A stretch of DNA of 8,744 nt from Deltaproteobacteria bacterium ADurb.Bin026 (GCA_002071245.1 MWEV01000276.1:1-8744), one strand, 5' to 3'; numbered from the stretch's first letter, positions 1 through 6,103 are shown. Notes: generated by a model not told the origin, from the letters alone. A program made the numbers and translations.

Positions 1-672
1 ACGTACAACTTCGGCATCCCTTTTGAGAAATGCAAATAACATTCTGGTACGCCCATCGTTGTGTTTTTTGTCTTTACTTATGTGATCTTTGTCGTTTCCG
101 ACTGTAACTTCTGGTTCGAACTCTTCCCACGCAAATCTTTCCAGTGTGTCTGCGACATGTTTCAGGTCTATGAGGTGTTTTTTTGGCATATACCCCATTA
201 TGATGTCTATATGTGTTGTTGAAAAGAGGTCTTTAAGGTCAAAAGAGATGTCTGAAATCGGTTTAAGCTCGTCAATCTCTGCCGCAATCTCATTAATCAA
301 CCTCTCTGAGCTTCGGTAAACATCATCCAACTCACTGACAAAAAGGTAATGTTTTTCGAACTCGTATTTGTTTAAAACCTTATCTATTTCTTCTGTTGAC
401 GTTACAATGGGAAGAGGGGTAAGACTTTTTAAAAAGCTTTCCTTTCTGGGATAAAAGATATTCATGAAGTTTAGAATAAAATCTATTTTGTGGAGATAGC
501 TGTCAGCCTCTTCTGTGGATGTCTCGTATCTGTCAAACGGTACATCTTCATCGAGAGAATCCCTGGTATCGATAATTTCCATCATACCCAGATTGTTTAT
601 GGATTGCAACAAGCGGAAGCTGTTTTCTTTAGGAATTATAACTGTGACCTTTTTTAAAAAGTCTATAGCCAT
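1..672 (-). CDS. V/A-type ATP synthase subunit I, N-terminal part (cut by window edge)
   Basis: My translation of the minus strand from the ATG at 672-670 gives 224 codons with no stop, running off the left edge. The product begins MAIDFLKKVTVIIPKEN. Its N-terminal cytoplasmic domain has the alternating coiled-coil and alpha/beta pattern typical of subunit I (NtpI/AtpI, the 'a' subunit family). This subunit anchors the peripheral stalks and carries the membrane half-channel for H+ or Na+. The membrane-spanning C-terminal half lies outside the window. The start is 7 nt after the stop of the upstream stalk-subunit gene, with a short purine-rich AGAGAAG site overlapping that stop. The two genes are therefore almost certainly co-transcribed and probably translationally coupled. 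Assignment rests on the upstream G/H subunit and overall sequence character; which ion is moved cannot be read here. Confidence 0.85.
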   Translation of the reverse strand, partial: MAIDFLKKVTVIIPKENSFRLLQSINNLGMMEIIDTRDSLDEDVPFDRYETSTEEADSYLHKIDFILNFMNIFYPRKESFLKSLTPLPIVTSTEEIDKVLNKYEFEKHYLFVSELDDVYRSSERLINEIAAEIDELKPISDISFDLKDLFSTTHIDIIMGYMPKKHLIDLKHVADTLERFAWEEFEPEVTVGNDKDHISKDKKHNDGRTRMLFAFLKRDAEVVR

Positions 673-679
673 ATCTTCT

Positions 680-994
680 CTATATATTTAACATACGAGA
701 AACTATTGCATTAACCAGACCTGTCAAGACATCCTGAGGGATGTTGTTTATCGCCTCAAGAGATTTATTAAGCCTCATTTCTTCCTCTTGAAGGACATTC
801 TTATTCGTCTCCTCAATATTTTTATGGAATGCAGCGATTTTCTCGTTTAATTCATCAGACATCCTATTTCTGTAGGCCTTGATTTCCTCTTCATATTCAT
901 TTTCCAGTTGCTTTGTGTACGCTTTGGCTTGTGAAATTATTGATTCTGCCTCTTTTTCGATGCCAACTACTTCTCTTACTATTGTTGTTGTCAT
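680..994 (-). CDS. V/A-type ATP synthase peripheral-stalk subunit G/H
   Basis: This is a 104-residue, almost wholly helical, charge-rich protein with many Glu and Lys residues. A long coiled coil spans roughly residues 10-90 and a short hydrophobic tail ends in SRMLNI. Size, coiled-coil character and position directly before subunit I match the archaeal-type H subunit (AhaH; G in Thermus; NtpF in Enterococcus). That subunit pairs with subunit E to form the peripheral stalk of the rotary ATPase. I chose the ATG at 994-992 over the TTG immediately before it. The AAGGGG ribosome site is 5 nt from the ATG but only 2 nt from the TTG. It is the first gene of the operon visible here, with intergenic sequence upstream, so the operon probably starts with it. 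Confidence 0.83.
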   Translation of the reverse strand: MTTTIVREVVGIEKEAESIISQAKAYTKQLENEYEEEIKAYRNRMSDELNEKIAAFHKNIEETNKNVLQEEEMRLNKSLEAINNIPQDVLTGLVNAIVSRMLNI

Positions 995-1083
995 CAATTC
1001 CCCTTGATTTAATTACGTTCAAATATACTCTTGTAATGTGTTTTCAAATGATGACCGCTATTAATACCAATATACTGTGTTCT

Positions 1084-1113
1084 ATCGTATCTTAAATTAC
1101 CATTTCATGTCAA
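1084..1113 (-). promoter_or_regulatory. Candidate sigma70-type promoter of the V/A-ATPase operon
   Basis: On the minus strand a perfect TTGACA (-35, 1113-1108) is followed by an 18-nt spacer and TACGAT (-10, 1089-1084, 4 of 6 consensus bases). Transcription would start near 1077, leaving a leader of about 80 nt before the stalk-subunit ATG at 994. The perfect GGTAATATTACC palindrome lies just upstream of this -35. The region is AT-rich, so chance matches are possible. Confidence 0.4.
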
Positions 1114-1123
1114 TATCAATATC

Positions 1124-1135
1124 GGTAATATTACC
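1124..1135. promoter_or_regulatory. 12-bp perfect palindrome GGTAATATTACC, possible operator
   Basis: GGTAATATTACC is its own reverse complement. It lies between divergent genes, about 10 bp upstream of the candidate -35 of the ATPase promoter, where a dimeric regulator could bind. No regulator gene is present in the window and I do not recognise the motif as a known site. Confidence 0.35.
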
Positions 1136-1163
1136 CATATTTCATACTTATCGAAGTCCTATA

Positions 1164-1178
1164 TCAGGGAATCCCTGA
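1164..1178. promoter_or_regulatory. 15-bp perfect dyad TCAGGGA-A-TCCCTGA, possible operator
   Basis: Two 7-bp arms, TCAGGGA and TCCCTGA, are perfectly complementary around a single central A. A hairpin with a 1-nt loop cannot form as RNA, so a DNA site for a two-fold symmetric protein is the better reading. Its centre is about 42 bp (close to four helical turns) from the centre of the palindrome at 1124-1135. It lies about 100 bp upstream of rlmN and about 50 bp upstream of the candidate ATPase -35. Confidence 0.4.
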
Positions 1179-1239
1179 CCTGCCATATTTTAAAACCCAA
1201 TACTATTGAAAGATTATCCATTTTTCTGTTAACCTATGG

Positions 1240-1260
1240 TGCTTCGTTGGTAAAGAAGCA
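1240..1260 (+). promoter_or_regulatory. Small hairpin next to the rlmN ribosome-binding site
   Basis: TGCTTC (1240-1245) and GAAGCA (1255-1260) form a 6-bp stem with a 9-nt loop. It ends 1 nt before the GAAGG ribosome site (1262-1266) of rlmN. It could tune ribosome access, but the stem is short and may be fortuitous. I found no convincing sigma70 promoter for rlmN in the upstream region. Confidence 0.25.
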
Positions 1261-1275
1261 TGAAGGTTTTTTGTA

Positions 1276-2376
1276 ATGTACGATTTCTTTGAGCTAACCA
1301 TTAAAAATCTCGAAACTGCAATTGGCGTCCTGGGAAAGGAAAAATACCGCTCCCGACAGCTATTCAAGTGGGTCTATAATAGGGGTATTTATGATGTTAA
1401 TGATATGACCGATATCCCTAAAAGTCTGCGTATGGTTTTCAGGGATATGTTTGATATGAGTCTCCCGGAGATAAAGGAGGCGCACTTTTCGCAGGACGGT
1501 TCAATAAAATTTGCGCTATTGCTTAAAGATGGCAATATCGTGGAAAGCGTATTCATACCGGAAGAAAAAAGGAACACTTTGTGTGTATCATCGCAGATAG
1601 GTTGCAGGATGGGCTGTAAATTCTGTGTGACCGGAAAGATAGGATTTATCAGGAATCTCTCCGCATCAGAAATCGTAGGACAACTTGTAGCGGTGAAAAG
1701 ATACCTTGACAACTATGTGCCCAGTAGTGATATAGACAGAAAAGTTTTTACAGAAAGACATGCAGAAGAGCCAACCAAAAGACTTATCACCAATATTGTT
1801 TTCATGGGTATGGGCGAACCCATCGATAACCTTGACAACATTATACAGGTAATCGATCTATTAAAAGAACCTCTTGGTCTCGATTATTCATATAGGAAAA
1901 TCACAGTTTCTTCTGTTGGTTTGATTGACGGTTTGAGCCTTATAAAACCCAAGGTGGCTAGTATCGCCATATCTCTAAATGCAGCGGACGACGAAAAAAG
2001 GACATATCTGATGCCGATTAACAGACTTTATCCAATAAATGCAATCTTGAACTTTGTAAAAGGATTTAAAGGGACGAACAGGATCAGAATCACCTTTGAG
2101 TATATTTTGATTAAGGGCTTCAATGATTCGATCAATGATGCAAAACAACTTTCTGAAATCTTAAAAGGTACAAAATGTAAAATAAATCTAATCCCTTACA
2201 ACGAATCCCCCTATATCGAATTCAAGACCCCCAACACCGAAACAATAAATGAGTTTCATGCATATCTTTTAAGCAAAAACTTTACTACCATTATAAGAAG
2301 TTCGAGAGGCCAAGATATAGGCGGGGCGTGCGGGCAGTTAGGGATGAGGTACTTAGATAAATCAGCTCATAGCTGA
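1276..2376 (+). CDS. rlmN: RlmN: dual-specificity 23S rRNA (A2503) / tRNA (A37) C2-methyltransferase
   Basis: This 366-aa radical-SAM enzyme matches the RlmN family in length and layout. In E. coli RlmN adds a C2 methyl to A2503 in the peptidyl-transferase tunnel of 23S rRNA and to A37 of some tRNAs. The CxxxCxxC motif that binds the 4Fe-4S cluster is Cys110, Cys114 and Cys117. Cys103, seven residues earlier, and Cys352 in GGACGQL sit where E. coli has Cys118 and the methyl-carrying Cys355. The SAM-binding GMGEP motif is at residues 178-182, and SLNA at 233-236 is also typical. The ATG is the only usable start: an in-frame TGA lies 15 nt upstream, and a GAAGG ribosome site precedes the ATG by 9 nt. 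The short Arg-rich C-terminus is complete. All catalytic residues are present. The gene is transcribed alone or with the downstream thioesterase. Confidence 0.96.
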   Translation: MYDFFELTIKNLETAIGVLGKEKYRSRQLFKWVYNRGIYDVNDMTDIPKSLRMVFRDMFDMSLPEIKEAHFSQDGSIKFALLLKDGNIVESVFIPEEKRNTLCVSSQIGCRMGCKFCVTGKIGFIRNLSASEIVGQLVAVKRYLDNYVPSSDIDRKVFTERHAEEPTKRLITNIVFMGMGEPIDNLDNIIQVIDLLKEPLGLDYSYRKITVSSVGLIDGLSLIKPKVASIAISLNAADDEKRTYLMPINRLYPINAILNFVKGFKGTNRIRITFEYILIKGFNDSINDAKQLSEILKGTKCKINLIPYNESPYIEFKTPNTETINEFHAYLLSKNFTTIIRSSRGQDIGGACGQLGMRYLDKSAHS

Positions 2377-2383
2377 TGGAGTG

Positions 2384-2462
2384 AAAGACAAGAAGAACAG
2401 AGGATTAGAGGGTTGGAAGTTTAGCTAAGCATCTAATCATCCAAACATCCAGTCTTCTTTTT
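2384..2462 (+). repeat. Long imperfect inverted repeat with T-run, possible extragenic palindromic element or weak terminator
   Basis: The left half (about 2383-2419) is nearly all purine and the right half (about 2432-2462) nearly all pyrimidine. Perfect arm segments are AAGAAGA (2390-2396) with TCTTCTT (2453-2459), and GATTAGA (2403-2409) with TCTAATC (2432-2438), with the palindrome TTAGCTAA (2421-2428) in the loop. GGTTGGA and TCCAAAC offer an alternative pairing. A run of five T (2458-2462) overlaps the end of the outer arm. It could end rlmN transcription weakly, or be a copy of a dispersed intergenic repeat; the window has no second copy. Confidence 0.4.
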
Positions 2463-2480
2463 GAAGTGGAGGAATAATAA

Positions 2481-2969
2481 ATGAAAGGTGTGCTGCCGGT
2501 TTATAAAGATTCGTTTTTCTGCGGATCCAACAGGGAGGATGGGTTAAGGCTAACGATGATGTATGAACCTAAACTCGTATACTGCCATGTAAACATCGAT
2601 AACAGATTCGAGGGATATACCGATGTTTTGCATGGTGGAATGATTTTTGGTATTTTGGATGTTATTGTCTGGTATGCGATTTTTATGGAAACAAAAAAGA
2701 TCGGCATGACAAGAAAAACAGAGATGGAATTTTTAAAGCCAGTCATGTGCGGAAGTCCTTATATTGCAAAGGGCCGGTTTTTAAGAATCGAAGACAGGGA
2801 TATATTTGCAACTGCATGGATGGAAGACAACCAGGGTGATGTTTATGCAAAAGTGGATGCGCTTTTTAGAGAAGGGAAAGATTTGTCCTTACACCATTTC
2901 ATAAATAAATTTGATTTCAGTTGTGCTGACCCAGAGATAAAGGCATACTTTTTGTCACTGTTGAAATAG
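2481..2969 (+). CDS. PaaI-family hotdog-fold thioesterase
   Basis: This 162-aa protein is the size of single-domain hotdog acyl-CoA thioesterases. The signature DVLHGGMIFGILD covers residues 48-60. HGG (51-53) starts the central hotdog helix, and Asp60 is placed like the catalytic acid of PaaI-type enzymes. The following beta strands, such as RKTEMEFLKPVMCGSPYIAKG, match the family. PaaI-like enzymes hydrolyse the thioester of aryl- or acyl-CoA and so free trapped CoA; the substrate here cannot be inferred. A GGAGG site 8 nt before the ATG fixes the start. It lies 104 bp after rlmN on the same strand, and its stop is 7 bp from the convergent hflX stop, so any terminator would have to lie inside a coding sequence. 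An N-terminal segment with Cys14 precedes the conserved core. Confidence 0.82.
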   Translation: MKGVLPVYKDSFFCGSNREDGLRLTMMYEPKLVYCHVNIDNRFEGYTDVLHGGMIFGILDVIVWYAIFMETKKIGMTRKTEMEFLKPVMCGSPYIAKGRFLRIEDRDIFATAWMEDNQGDVYAKVDALFREGKDLSLHHFINKFDFSCADPEIKAYFLSLLK

Positions 2970-2976
2970 TTCAGCA

Positions 2977-4638
2977 TTAGTAATCTTTATCGCCGATCTG
3001 TTGGCTTAATCGGTCTTTGATTTGTATATGTTTTTCTATCGTCTCCATCAATCTGTCGATGCCAATCTTTTTCAAGCATGATATGGAAATGGCATTGTAG
3101 CGCGCTTCAATATTACATAGGGCAGCCTTGCCCATCTTGTCTATCTTATTGAAAACCATGATAACCTTCTTATCTTCAAGTCCGAGCAAACCAATTATAT
3201 TAGTTACGATATCGATGCGCTCTTCAAAGTCCGGGGAACTGATATCAACGAGATGCAGCAGAATATCTGCATCTTCGAGTTCTTCGAGTGTGGCAACGAA
3301 CGCCTTAAGAAGCACATTCGGCAACCCCTTTATGAAGCCTACTGTATCGGTTATAATCATGTTTTTTCTCTCAGGGTATTTAACGAGTCTTGTTGTCGGG
3401 CTTAATGTGCTAAATGGTCTATTCTCGATCTCCACACGGCTTTTTGTCAAAAGGTTTAATAATGTGGATTTGCCGGAGTTGGTATAACCGACAATTGAAA
3501 TCACCGGGATATTTGATCCCCTTCTCTTTTCTCTTGTTTTATCCCTGACCTTTCTTATTTCCTTAAGCCTTTTCTCGAGAAAGCTTATCTTGTCTCTTAT
3601 GCGTCGTTTATCGACTTCGAGTTTTGTCTCGCCTGGTCCTCTTGCGCCAATACCACCAGTTAAACGCGAGAATGCGGTATTTTTTTCTGCAAGTCTCGGC
3701 AAGATATAATTAAGCTGAGCCAGTTCAACCTGTATCTTTGCCTCATTCGTCTTTGCCCTCTGGGCAAATATATCGAGTATCACCTGGTTTCTATCTATGA
3801 CCTTTAAATCGGTGATAGATGATATATTTCTTATCTGACCAGGGGTAAGTTCTTCATCAAAAACAAGAATGTCAGCCCCGAGTTGCTGTGTTTTCATTAC
3901 TATTTGTTCAAGCTTTCCCTTTCCTATGAGATATTTCGGGTGTAATGTCTTAGGTTTTTGTATGACGACATCGAGAACAGATATGCCCGAAGAATAACAG
4001 AGGTCTTTGAGTTCTGATATGTGGTCGTCCAAGTTTTTGTCTGCACCTGGTGGGACAACGCAAACCAGCACACAACCGCCCTGTGTGTTTATCGTATAGT
4101 ATTTTCCGCGCGTCTTTACGAATTCGTTTTCCAGTGTGGTTATAAATTCAACGAAATCGACGTTCAGTTCGTGTATGTCTATCGGACCTATAAACTCCCA
4201 TAATCTGCCTTTTTTAACATCAGGCATCAGATGGCCTATATGAATTGTTTCGTCTAATCCTGCCCTGCCCTCCACCAGACAAGCTACGAGGTCAAGTTGC
4301 AGCATGGCGAGGTCGTTCAGGTCTTCTTTGGAAAGCAGTTCACCATTCAAATGCGTATGGACAAACCTGATACCCCTGAATCTTGCCCTTCCGACCCTTT
4401 CAGTTGTAAGCTGAGGAATTTCAATACCGCCTTTTTCTCCAACAATAACGGCTGTAATACCTCCCCTTCTGTTTATAAGAAGCCCAACCTGTTTTGTGAT
4501 TTCACGAGAAATCTGCATGATGTTTCTCGCCAGATCAGGTGAAATGATTAATGACGGATGTACCTTTTTTGAGTAGAGATTTAGAAGTCTTCTTCTGATT
4601 AAACGATCAAGCCCCTGGGTATTACCGAGTATTTCTAT
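2977..4638 (-). CDS. hflX: HflX ribosome-associated GTPase, with probable AUA start codon
   Basis: HflX binds the 50S subunit and splits stalled or stress-arrested ribosomes using GTP. From the AUA at 4638-4636 the protein is 553 aa, the long form. It carries the conserved GNTQGL start (residues 5-10), an extended N-terminal domain, and the HflX signature GGIGARGPGE (328-337), followed by a charged coiled coil. The GTPase domain has G1 GYTNSGKST (384-392), G3 DTVGF (431-435) and G4 NKID (497-500). The first in-frame ATG (4518) would give 513 aa. It would remove 40 residues that match the family, including GNTQGL, and it has no ribosome site. Upstream of AUA the frame holds no ATG, GTG, TTG or CTG before an in-frame stop. 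An AGGAAGGGG site sits 7 nt before AUA. A single-base assembly error (ATG read as ATA) is the main alternative. It follows the NusG paralogue by 35 nt and is probably co-transcribed with it. Confidence 0.93.
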   Translation of the reverse strand: MEILGNTQGLDRLIRRRLLNLYSKKVHPSLIISPDLARNIMQISREITKQVGLLINRRGGITAVIVGEKGGIEIPQLTTERVGRARFRGIRFVHTHLNGELLSKEDLNDLAMLQLDLVACLVEGRAGLDETIHIGHLMPDVKKGRLWEFIGPIDIHELNVDFVEFITTLENEFVKTRGKYYTINTQGGCVLVCVVPPGADKNLDDHISELKDLCYSSGISVLDVVIQKPKTLHPKYLIGKGKLEQIVMKTQQLGADILVFDEELTPGQIRNISSITDLKVIDRNQVILDIFAQRAKTNEAKIQVELAQLNYILPRLAEKNTAFSRLTGGIGARGPGETKLEVDKRRIRDKISFLEKRLKEIRKVRDKTREKRRGSNIPVISIVGYTNSGKSTLLNLLTKSRVEIENRPFSTLSPTTRLVKYPERKNMIITDTVGFIKGLPNVLLKAFVATLEELEDADILLHLVDISSPDFEERIDIVTNIIGLLGLEDKKVIMVFNKIDKMGKAALCNIEARYNAISISCLKKIGIDRLMETIEKHIQIKDRLSQQIGDKDY

Positions 4639-4666
4639 AGTATATCCCCTTCCTCTTGCAGCGCAT
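4622..4666 (-). other. 14-codon mini-ORF overlapping the hflX start
   Basis: ATG at 4666-4664 opens a frame reading MRCKRKGIYYRNTR and closes with TAA at 4624-4622. It spans the hflX Shine-Dalgarno site and the proposed AUA start in a different frame. No good ribosome site precedes it. It could be chance. If translated, ribosomes would cover the hflX initiation region and end 12 to 16 nt inside hflX, as in a coupled or regulatory arrangement. Confidence 0.15.
4646..4654 (-). promoter_or_regulatory. Strong Shine-Dalgarno site that fixes the AUA start of hflX
   Basis: AGGAAGGGG on the minus strand is followed by 7 nt (ATATACT) and then ATA GAA ATA CTC GGT AAT. The spacing is ideal for the first ATA and places the start where family members begin, a few residues before the GNTxGL motif. 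The next ATA is 13 nt away and less suitable. Confidence 0.7.
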
Positions 4667-4673
4667 ATCTGAG

Positions 4674-5171
4674 CTATTGTGCGCTTGCGACCAGATCAAT
4701 ATCGATTTCCATGCTTGCAGCAAACTGGACGCTGTCGAGAAGTATCGTGACACGTTCCCTGCCTTCCATCTCCTTTTCGAATATTCCGCTTAGGCCCTTA
4801 AATGGACCATCTTTTATCAATACCTTTTCGCCTTTCTTGAATTTTGGTTTTTGTAAGACTGCCACGCCATCCACAAGCCTTGATTTTATAAATTCTATTA
4901 TTTCATCTTGTACAGGCACAATCCTGTTTCCAAAATGAACGATCGTCTTGACACCTCTCGTATATTTCACAAGCCTAAATTCTTCAACAGGTTGAAACTT
5001 TACAAAAATATAATTGGGAAACATTTGCTCAACGACTTCCACCAACCGACCGTTTTTATATTTTTTCAATTTTATTTTTGGCGCGAGTACTTCAATGCCT
5101 CCTTCAGTGAGGTTTGAAGCTGCCCTGTCTTCGTTTTTTGGCTTTGTATTTACCACGAACCAAAATTTCAT
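4674..5171 (-). CDS. NusG paralogue (RfaH/UpxY-like transcription elongation or antitermination factor)
   Basis: The protein is 165 aa from the ATG at 5171-5169, beginning MKFWFVVNTKPKNED. Residues about 1-100 form an NGN domain, with FPNYIFVKF at 51-59 in the place of the usual GYVFV strand. Residues about 110-165 form a KOW domain starting KKGEKVLIKDGPFKGLSG. NusG proteins bind the RNA polymerase clamp and control pausing; specialised paralogues such as RfaH or LoaP act on chosen operons. I favour a paralogue: housekeeping nusG normally sits between secE and rplK, and this one sits before hflX. The KOW sequence also departs from the usual housekeeping form (FGRxTPVEL is replaced by a QFAASMEI-like stretch). 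An in-frame extension to 5270 exists, but it lacks homology and a ribosome site. The chosen ATG also lacks a clear ribosome site (see the candidate promoter upstream). Confidence 0.85.
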   Translation of the reverse strand: MKFWFVVNTKPKNEDRAASNLTEGGIEVLAPKIKLKKYKNGRLVEVVEQMFPNYIFVKFQPVEEFRLVKYTRGVKTIVHFGNRIVPVQDEIIEFIKSRLVDGVAVLQKPKFKKGEKVLIKDGPFKGLSGIFEKEMEGRERVTILLDSVQFAASMEIDIDLVASAQ

Positions 5172-5178
5172 ATTATCT

Positions 5179-5207
5179 ATCTTATTATTAACCTGAAACA
5201 TTATCAA
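5179..5207 (-). promoter_or_regulatory. Candidate promoter of the nusG-paralogue/hflX unit
   Basis: On the minus strand TTGATA (5207-5202, 5 of 6) is followed by a 17-nt spacer and TAAGAT (5184-5179, 4 of 6). Seven bases separate the -10 from the ATG at 5171, so transcription would begin at or beside the start codon. The -10 is only fair and the region is very AT-rich, so this is weaker than its divergent partner at 5264-5292. Confidence 0.3.
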
Positions 5208-5263
5208 GTTAAACAAAAAATTATTTTTTTCACCTGTCATAAAACAGTTCATAAAAAAACGTC

Positions 5264-5292
5264 TTGACATAACTTAAAAGTAAAAATAAAAT
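5264..5292 (+). promoter_or_regulatory. Near-consensus sigma70-type promoter giving a predicted leaderless phosphodiesterase mRNA
   Basis: TTGACA (5264-5269) is followed by an optimal 17-nt spacer and TAAAAT (5287-5292), which together match 11 of 12 consensus positions. The 6-nt discriminator 5293-5298 puts the expected +1 on the A of the ATG at 5299. The bases between the promoter and the ATG hold no Shine-Dalgarno sequence, which fits a leaderless transcript. Confidence 0.65.
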
Positions 5293-5298
5293 CAGTTT

Positions 5299-6063
5299 AT
5301 GGAAATTAGAGTCCTCGGTTGTTACGGAAACTCGATCAACGGATTCAAGACAACGTCTTATTTGATAAATGATTCTTTATTGATCGACGCCGGTGCAGTT
5401 ACTGAATTTCTCAATGATGACCAGTTGAGAAAGATCAGGCACATTCTGATCACGCACAGCCATCTCGACCATATAAAAGACCTTGTTTTTATTGTGGATG
5501 AACTTGTGATGATGGGGGAATTCAATATCGACTTGATAAGTGTAAAGCAGATACTCAGCATCATATCCGATGACCTTTTTAATAACCGCCTATGGCCAGA
5601 CTTTACCGTGATACCCTCCAAACAGAACGCTATCATAAAGCTTCGTGAGATTGAGCTTGAAAAATATACAGAAATAAATGGCATCACCGTTAAACCGATT
5701 CTTATGACACATACCGTCTATACTGTAGGCTACGTTGTTAAAGAAGAAAACAGGGGTTTTATGTTGACTTCTGATACGGGTCCCACAAAAAGGTTCTGGG
5801 AGGTAGCCCGACAAGAAGAGGGCATTGAGTTCATTATAGCAGATGTATCGTTTCCCAACCGCATGGAATCACTCGCAAAACTGTCTGGACATATGACGAT
5901 GTCAATGCTCATCGAACACCTGGAAAGGTATGACCTTGGTAAGATGCCCATTTATATAAACCACATGAAGCCTGTTTTTATTGATGAAATACTCGATGAA
6001 CTAACTTTGACTAAAAGAGATAATATAAAAACCTTGCAACAGGGTATAACAATAAAATTATAA
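5299..6063 (+). CDS. MBL-fold hydrolase of the class II 3',5'-cyclic-nucleotide phosphodiesterase type
   Basis: This 254-aa metallo-beta-lactamase-fold protein starts directly with the first strand, MEIRVLGCYGNS. The metal-binding motif THSHLDH gives His53, His55, Asp57 and His58. Further candidate ligands are His138 (MTHT), Asp159 (TSDTG), His198 (LSGHMT) and His222 (INHMKP). The layout, with a HxHLDH motif, a small helical insert after it (about 65-105) and GFMLTSDTGPT, matches the class II phosphodiesterase branch, which hydrolyses cAMP or cGMP. The substrate is an inference, and a general MBL hydrolase remains possible. It should be cytoplasmic, as I see no signal peptide. The start agrees with the domain border and is immediately downstream of a near-consensus promoter, with no ribosome site. 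It is convergent with glnS, 46 bp between stops. Confidence 0.82.
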   Translation: MEIRVLGCYGNSINGFKTTSYLINDSLLIDAGAVTEFLNDDQLRKIRHILITHSHLDHIKDLVFIVDELVMMGEFNIDLISVKQILSIISDDLFNNRLWPDFTVIPSKQNAIIKLREIELEKYTEINGITVKPILMTHTVYTVGYVVKEENRGFMLTSDTGPTKRFWEVARQEEGIEFIIADVSFPNRMESLAKLSGHMTMSMLIEHLERYDLGKMPIYINHMKPVFIDEILDELTLTKRDNIKTLQQGITIKL

Positions 6064-6103
6064 CCACCAACAAAGTACAGGAAAACCAATATAAACATAC
6101 TGC

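Noticed and set aside
89..319. 76-codon plus-strand frame at the left edge
   Set aside because: It is antisense to the ATPase subunit I gene, and its Ser/Leu-rich composition is typical of a shadow frame.
680..997. TTG start for the ATPase stalk subunit
   Set aside because: The AAGGGG site is only 2 nt from TTG but 5 nt from the next codon, ATG.
913..1095. 60-codon plus-strand frame with a run of leucines
   Set aside because: The Leu run is the reverse reading of the coiled-coil stalk subunit; it is not a real membrane protein.
1389..1712. 107-codon minus-strand frame
   Set aside because: It lies wholly inside rlmN, whose catalytic motifs are intact; it is an antisense shadow.
2977..4518. 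hflX read as a 513-aa protein from the ATG at 4518
   Set aside because: The 40 codons before this ATG encode the conserved GNTQGL segment and continue the family's sequence, and the ATG lacks a ribosome site.
4674..5171. Housekeeping nusG
   Set aside because: No secE, rplK or rplA is adjacent, and the KOW segment differs from the usual housekeeping sequence. A paralogue is the better call, though phylogeny was not possible here.
4674..5270. nusG paralogue extended to 198 aa
   Set aside because: The extra 33 residues are not NGN-like and contain several ATG codons without ribosome sites. The domain begins at MKFWFVVNTK.
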